Shown here: one piece after another, positions 60,728 through 64,000 of the stretch
Layout of the letters: the number at the start of each line of letters is the position of its first letter
Position numbering within the stretch: position 1 is the stretch's first letter
Assembly (NCBI RefSeq): GCF_016909575.1
Contig: NZ_JAFBGA010000004.1
Location: 124,001 to 188,000, forward strand
Origin: Streptomyces sp. HB132
Lineage (GTDB): Bacteria > Actinomycetota > Actinomycetes > Streptomycetales > Streptomycetaceae
Direction: 5' to 3'
DNA length: 64,000 bases
Notes under the pieces: model-generated
What the model was told of the DNA's origin: nothing
Seen by the model: only the letters and a program-made list of their open reading frames with translations
Database searches by the model: none
Translations under genes and position numbers: made by a program

Positions 60728-62083
60728 TCACGCCCCCGGCGGCAGCTCCTCGTAGCGGCTCAGGAGGGCCGCGACCTCCGGACCTCCGTGCGGCCTGAGC
60801 ACCCGTACGGCGCTCGCCAGCATCCCGCGGATCCGGGCGGACTGGACCCGGTCCAGCAGGTCCAGCACCTGGTGGCCCACCGAGGCGGCCTCGTCGGCCG
60901 CGCCCGCCTGCGCCAAGTCGCCCGCGAGCTGCGCGCGGTAGAGCGCGAGGTTCCGGGTGAAGTGCGGATCCTGCAGCCGGGTCGCCCGCCGGGCATGCCG
61001 CGCGGCACGCGGCCAGTCACCCAGTGCCGACCAGCACTGCGCCTCCAGCAGTTCCAGTTCCGCCTCCCGGAAGAAGGACATCCACTCCGGGTCCGCATCG
61101 GTGGGCCCGTGCCCGAACGCCGCGTGCGCCCGCCCGATGGCCTGCTCGCAGCCCGCGCGGTCTCCGAGCCACGCCCTGGCGCCGGCCTCCCGCAGCGCCA
61201 GGAGTGCCAGCAGCCGCGGTGAGCCGAGCGGCCGGGCCGCCCGCTGGCCGGCCTCCGCGGCACGGACCGCCTCACGGGCCCGCCCCGTGTCGCGGGCCAG
61301 GAACGACGCGTTGCAGAAGGCGTGCGCCTCCAGTGCCGCGTCCCCGGCCAGCCGTGCCGTCGCGAGCGCCTCCGCGTAGTGGGAGCGTGCGTCGTCGAAC
61401 CGCCCCGAGTCGTGGGCCAGCCAGCCCACCGAGATCGCCAGCTCACCGGCGCCCGCGTGCAGCCGGTCCGAGGTGCTGCGCCGCGTCGTGGCGCCGGAAT
61501 CGAGCAGGGCGTACGCGGCCCGGAGCGGCTGGGAGGCCTGCCGGTAGAGGCCGTCCGCTCCGTGCCGGTCGTCCAGCAGCCGGATCTGGCGCACCGCCTT
61601 CTCCACGGCGCTCACCTCGGCCTCGCCGACCCGGCGCTGTGCGGGGACGGCGAGCGGGCCCGCGGCGGCGGCACGGCCGCCCAGGCCCAGGGACGCGGCC
61701 GCCACGGTGGCGGTACCGCTGGTCATGAACACGCGACGCAGCACGTCGCTCTCCTCGTGGATGTCACTGTGGAGCGTGGGGGGTGTGATGGGTGGGGGCG
61801 GAGCTGTCGTGCGGGCCCCCCGGCCGCGCACGCTCTCGCGGGCCGAGAAGCCCAGGTCCGCGAGGCTCGCCCCGGGGAACATGAACAGGAACACTCGTTC
61901 GTACGCGTAGTTGGGACAGCGGATCTCGCCGGACTCCACGCGGCCGATGTACCGGGCGTCGCACGCGACCTGTTCACCGATCTCGCGCGCGGCCCTGCGG
62001 ACGGCGGCCGCGAACTCTCCCGCGGAGCGCTGTCCGCGCAGCCCACGGAAGACGAGGTTGGGAACTGCCCGTGTCGACACCAT
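60728..62083 (-). CDS. XRE-type regulator with TPR-like repeats
   Basis: 451 aa. N-terminal HTH (about 20-75; YIGRVESGEIRCPNYAYERVF), a linker with a hydrophobic stretch (TATVAAASLGLGGRAAAA), then helical TPR-like repeats (150-440). This layout is common in Streptomyces and includes developmental and antibiotic regulators such as NsdA-type proteins. Targets unknown. Divergent from the 123-aa gene, with a 244-nt region between. Confidence 0.88.
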   Translation of the reverse strand: MVSTRAVPNLVFRGLRGQRSAGEFAAAVRRAAREIGEQVACDARYIGRVESGEIRCPNYAYERVFLFMFPGASLADLGFSARESVRGRGARTTAPPPPITPPTLHSDIHEESDVLRRVFMTSGTATVAAASLGLGGRAAAAGPLAVPAQRRVGEAEVSAVEKAVRQIRLLDDRHGADGLYRQASQPLRAAYALLDSGATTRRSTSDRLHAGAGELAISVGWLAHDSGRFDDARSHYAEALATARLAGDAALEAHAFCNASFLARDTGRAREAVRAAEAGQRAARPLGSPRLLALLALREAGARAWLGDRAGCEQAIGRAHAAFGHGPTDADPEWMSFFREAELELLEAQCWSALGDWPRAARHARRATRLQDPHFTRNLALYRAQLAGDLAQAGAADEAASVGHQVLDLLDRVQSARIRGMLASAVRVLRPHGGPEVAALLSRYEELPPGA

Positions 62084-62327
62084 GGCGGGGCCCTCTCTGG
62101 TGCAGCCGGGCTCCTGCTTCCGGTGTCCCGGCGGAGCAAGAACGTACCTGCTGTGACGGGGTGCACACGCAGCGTTTGCCTATAAACGGGACATCTCGCC
62201 CTCGATCCGCCATGAACTGCCACCCTTTGCGGCGGCGTGCCGCCGTAGCCCTTGACGCCGTCGGCGCGTTGGTCCATGAGGAGACGGGGCGTGGCCCCGC
62301 CCCGTCGAGACGACAGGAGGGGTCCCC

Positions 62328-62699
62328 TTGCCTCACATGGGCCCGGAAACCACACCGTGCGACCTGGTGACCGTCCCGGCGCGTCAGGGTCTGGAGGCCG
62401 TGGACATCCTGCGCAGGGCGGCGGAGAACGAACCCGTGGGCCCGGTCATGCACGACGGGACCTGCGCCGTCCTCGGCTTCCTGGTGCCGCCCGGCACGGC
62501 CGAGGCGTGGGACGTGCCCGGCAGCGCCTGTACACGGACGGACGGCCGCGGGCTGCGCATCCCCGCGGAGCCGCCCGTCACCGGGGGAGGCTGGCTCCTG
62601 CCGCCCGTCGCGGAGGCCCCGGTCACCGACCCGGCCGTTCTCCGGGCGGCCCTCGACCAGGCGGCCAGGCTCATCGAGGCGGCCGACAACTGTCGCTGA
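62328..62699 (+). CDS. Hypothetical protein (123 aa)
   Basis: TTG start at 62328 is preferred because AGGAGGGG lies 5 nt upstream; ATG 62337 has no site at a normal distance. No family recognised; the protein is proline-rich, with no signal peptide. Similar small proteins occur next to XRE-TPR regulators in Streptomyces, but I cannot name the family. Confidence 0.75.
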   Translation: MPHMGPETTPCDLVTVPARQGLEAVDILRRAAENEPVGPVMHDGTCAVLGFLVPPGTAEAWDVPGSACTRTDGRGLRIPAEPPVTGGGWLLPPVAEAPVTDPAVLRAALDQAARLIEAADNCR

Positions 62700-62785
62700 G
62701 GCCATAATGGCCGGGTGGCGGATGTCCCGTCCCAGCCGGTCCTCCCAGGTGGCCGGCCCGAACCGGTGAGCGAGGACGAGCGCAC

Positions 62786-63673
62786 GTGGCACGTCGAGAA
62801 GCGGCCCGAGGCGCGAGCGACCGCAAGAGGTCCGAGCGCCGCCAGGATCCCGTCTCGGAGAAGGTGGACGGCGGCCTCGCAGAGCTCGTGCCCGACCGCG
62901 AACGCCCGCGGGCCCGGACGCTGCTGCTGGACGGTGCCCCGCAGTCGCACGTCGACCTGGACGACCCGTCGTACCTCTCCTTCGCCTACCAGCGCAGGCT
63001 CGGTCACGTCATCGATCTCGCCGCTCCGCCCGGACGGCCCCTCCAGGCGGTCCACCTGGGCGGCGGAGCCTTCACGCTCGCCCGGTACATCGCCGCGAGC
63101 CGCCCCCGCTCCACCCAGCAGATCGTGGAGATCGACGCGGCCCTCGTCCAGCTGGTGCGGCGGGAGCTGCCCCTCGACCCGCAGGCCCGGATACGGGTCC
63201 GCTCGGTGGACGCACGCGCCGGGCTCGGCAGGATCCAGGACGGCTGGGCCGACCTCGTCATCGCGGACGTCTTCGGCGGGGCCCGCACCCCCGCGCACCT
63301 CACCTCCGCCGAATTCCTCACCGAGGTGCGCCGGGTGCTGAAGCCCGGCGGCCAGTACGCGGCCAACCTCGCGGACGGCCCGCCGCTCGCGCACCTGCGC
63401 GGCCAGGTCGCCACGGCCGCGTCCCTCTTCCCCGAGCTGGCCCTGGCCGCGGATCCGGCCGTCTGGCGGGGCCGCCGCTTCGGCAACGCCGTCCTGGTCG
63501 CCTCCGACCTTCCGGTCGCGGTCGCCGAACTGACCCGGCGCGTCGCGGGCGACCCGCACCCCGGCCGCGTCGAACACGGCCGCGCACTCGCCGACTTCAC
63601 GGGGGGCGCCGCCGTCGTCACCGACGCGGGCGCCAAGGCGTCCCCGGCCCCGCCGCCCGGCACCTTCTCGTAG
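62786..63673 (+). CDS. Spermidine-synthase-like methyltransferase-fold protein
   Basis: 295 aa, GTG start at 62786. Rossmann-fold core: VHLGGGAFTLARYIA (motif I), IVEIDAALVQL (acidic loop), VRSVDARAGL and DLVIADVFGG. The N-terminal beta domain of true polyamine synthases is short (LLLDGAPQSHVDLDDPSYLSFAYQRRL). Whether it makes polyamines is uncertain; many actinobacterial members are of unknown substrate. Confidence 0.85.
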   Translation: MARREAARGASDRKRSERRQDPVSEKVDGGLAELVPDRERPRARTLLLDGAPQSHVDLDDPSYLSFAYQRRLGHVIDLAAPPGRPLQAVHLGGGAFTLARYIAASRPRSTQQIVEIDAALVQLVRRELPLDPQARIRVRSVDARAGLGRIQDGWADLVIADVFGGARTPAHLTSAEFLTEVRRVLKPGGQYAANLADGPPLAHLRGQVATAASLFPELALAADPAVWRGRRFGNAVLVASDLPVAVAELTRRVAGDPHPGRVEHGRALADFTGGAAVVTDAGAKASPAPPPGTFS

Positions 63674-63707
63674 GGCCCTCCCGCACGGGCGGTACCGGGC
63701 CCCGGCG

Positions 63708-63830
63708 CCGTCGCGCGGACGGTCACTGATGTCCGGCGCACGGACGGGTGCTGATGCGCCGTCGCGTGGGCGGCCACCGAGCGACCGGCGCGATGGCGGT
63801 CACCGGTCCACCGTCGCGTGTGCGGTCACC
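63708..63830. repeat. Degenerate ~51-bp tandem repeat
   Basis: CCGTCGCG recurs at 63708, 63759 and 63811, each followed by a GG-C-GTCACTGA/GGCCACCGA/GGTCACCGA-like segment. Three imperfect units with 51- and 52-bp spacing between two convergent genes. The last unit reaches the stop of the right-edge gene. Confidence 0.5.
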
Positions 63831-64000
63831 GATCCACCGTCTCCACCATCGGCGGATGCCCGTTCCAGGTGCAGAAGACCGAGACCGTCGCCCCCGCCCC
63901 GTCGCTGAAGTCCACCCGGATCCACCCCGGATTCGTCCACACCTGCATCGACCAGTTCGGTTCCGGCGTCGCCGAGACCAGCTTCGCCGACTCGTCCGCC
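63826..64000 (-). CDS. C-terminal part of an unidentified protein, N-terminus off window
   Basis: 57 codons visible, ending with TGA at 63826. The end reads WSMQVWTNPGWIRVDFSDG and VFCTWNGHPP, a pattern I associate with streptomycete membrane or secreted proteins of unknown role. Codon usage is strongly coding-like. Too little is visible to name. Confidence 0.65.
   Translation of the reverse strand, partial: ADESAKLVSATPEPNWSMQVWTNPGWIRVDFSDGAGATVSVFCTWNGHPPMVETVDR

Noticed and set aside
1..64000. CRISPR array
   Set aside because: No regularly spaced repeats of CRISPR length with unique spacers; the 10-bp and 51-bp repeats do not fit.

Overview
The window is chromosomal DNA from a Streptomyces or a close actinomycete. 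GC and third-position GC are very high, GTG and TTG starts are common, genes sit in ATGA/GTGA-overlapping pairs, and the gene families are streptomycete ones: EACC1/caspase, SpoIIE-HATPase, a GntR-TetR fusion, a class F sortase, DasR-type operators and tRNA-Lys(CTT).

Region 1 (1-15.8 kb) looks like an imported defence island with visibly lower GC, mainly in its first 10 kb. On the minus strand are a partial sacsin-like GHKL ATPase and a small protein. Divergent from them, on the plus strand, is a three-gene unit: an XRE-HTH/GHKL ATPase fusion and two proteins I do not recognise with certainty. It runs tail to tail into a minus-strand operon that reads MutL/MORC-like GHKL ATPase, Z1-domain SF2 helicase-like ATPase, Vsr endonuclease, a DNA cytosine methyltransferase homologue lacking its catalytic cysteine, and an intact DNA cytosine methyltransferase. 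Three different GHKL ATPases in 15 kb, plus a probably dead methyltransferase paralogue, make this the most interesting part of the window. The Z1/GHKL/Dcm/Vsr half resembles published MORC/MutL-associated restriction neighbourhoods. The HTH-GHKL trio may be an additional, undescribed module.

Region 2 (15.9-27.9 kb) holds a GntR-TetR fusion regulator with a divergent DHA2 drug transporter and a clear paired operator, a SUKH-like protein, a SpoIIE/HATPase protein whose phosphatase metal ligands are lost, a DUF4287-like protein, a second conflict system (EACC1, then a membrane-tethered caspase-SBP-vWA protein, then an SBP lipoprotein) and a SEC-C protein.

Region 3 (28-37 kb) is housekeeping and surface biology: DUF6412-like and YidC, a fumarylacetoacetate hydrolase family enzyme, a GlcG/HbpS-like protein, a Gfo/Idh/MocA oxidoreductase divergent from a ROK regulator, an LAxTG-type wall protein, a HAD-IIA phosphatase, a small secreted protein with a class F sortase, and a scar of truncated genes.

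Region 4 (37.4-53.4 kb) is punctuated by three identical tRNA-Lys(CTT) genes, each followed by a strong bidirectional hairpin. Between them lie an NlpC/P60-like wall hydrolase, an SPFH protein with a low-complexity N-terminus, a chitin-active LPMO under two DasR-type sites, an IclR regulator, an ehuABCD-type ectoine uptake operon with two possible catabolic neighbours, an LLM oxidoreductase, a PAS-GGDEF-EAL protein with a BldD-like box in its promoter region, and a secreted M6 metalloprotease.

Region 5 (53.4-64 kb) holds a Prim-Pol-like protein, a small unknown protein, a three-gene DNA-processing unit (RecB/Cas4-like nuclease, unknown protein, SF1 helicase), a PAP2 membrane phosphatase, a histidine phosphatase, an XRE-TPR regulator, a small unknown protein, a spermidine-synthase-like methyltransferase fold protein and the end of a gene that runs off the window.
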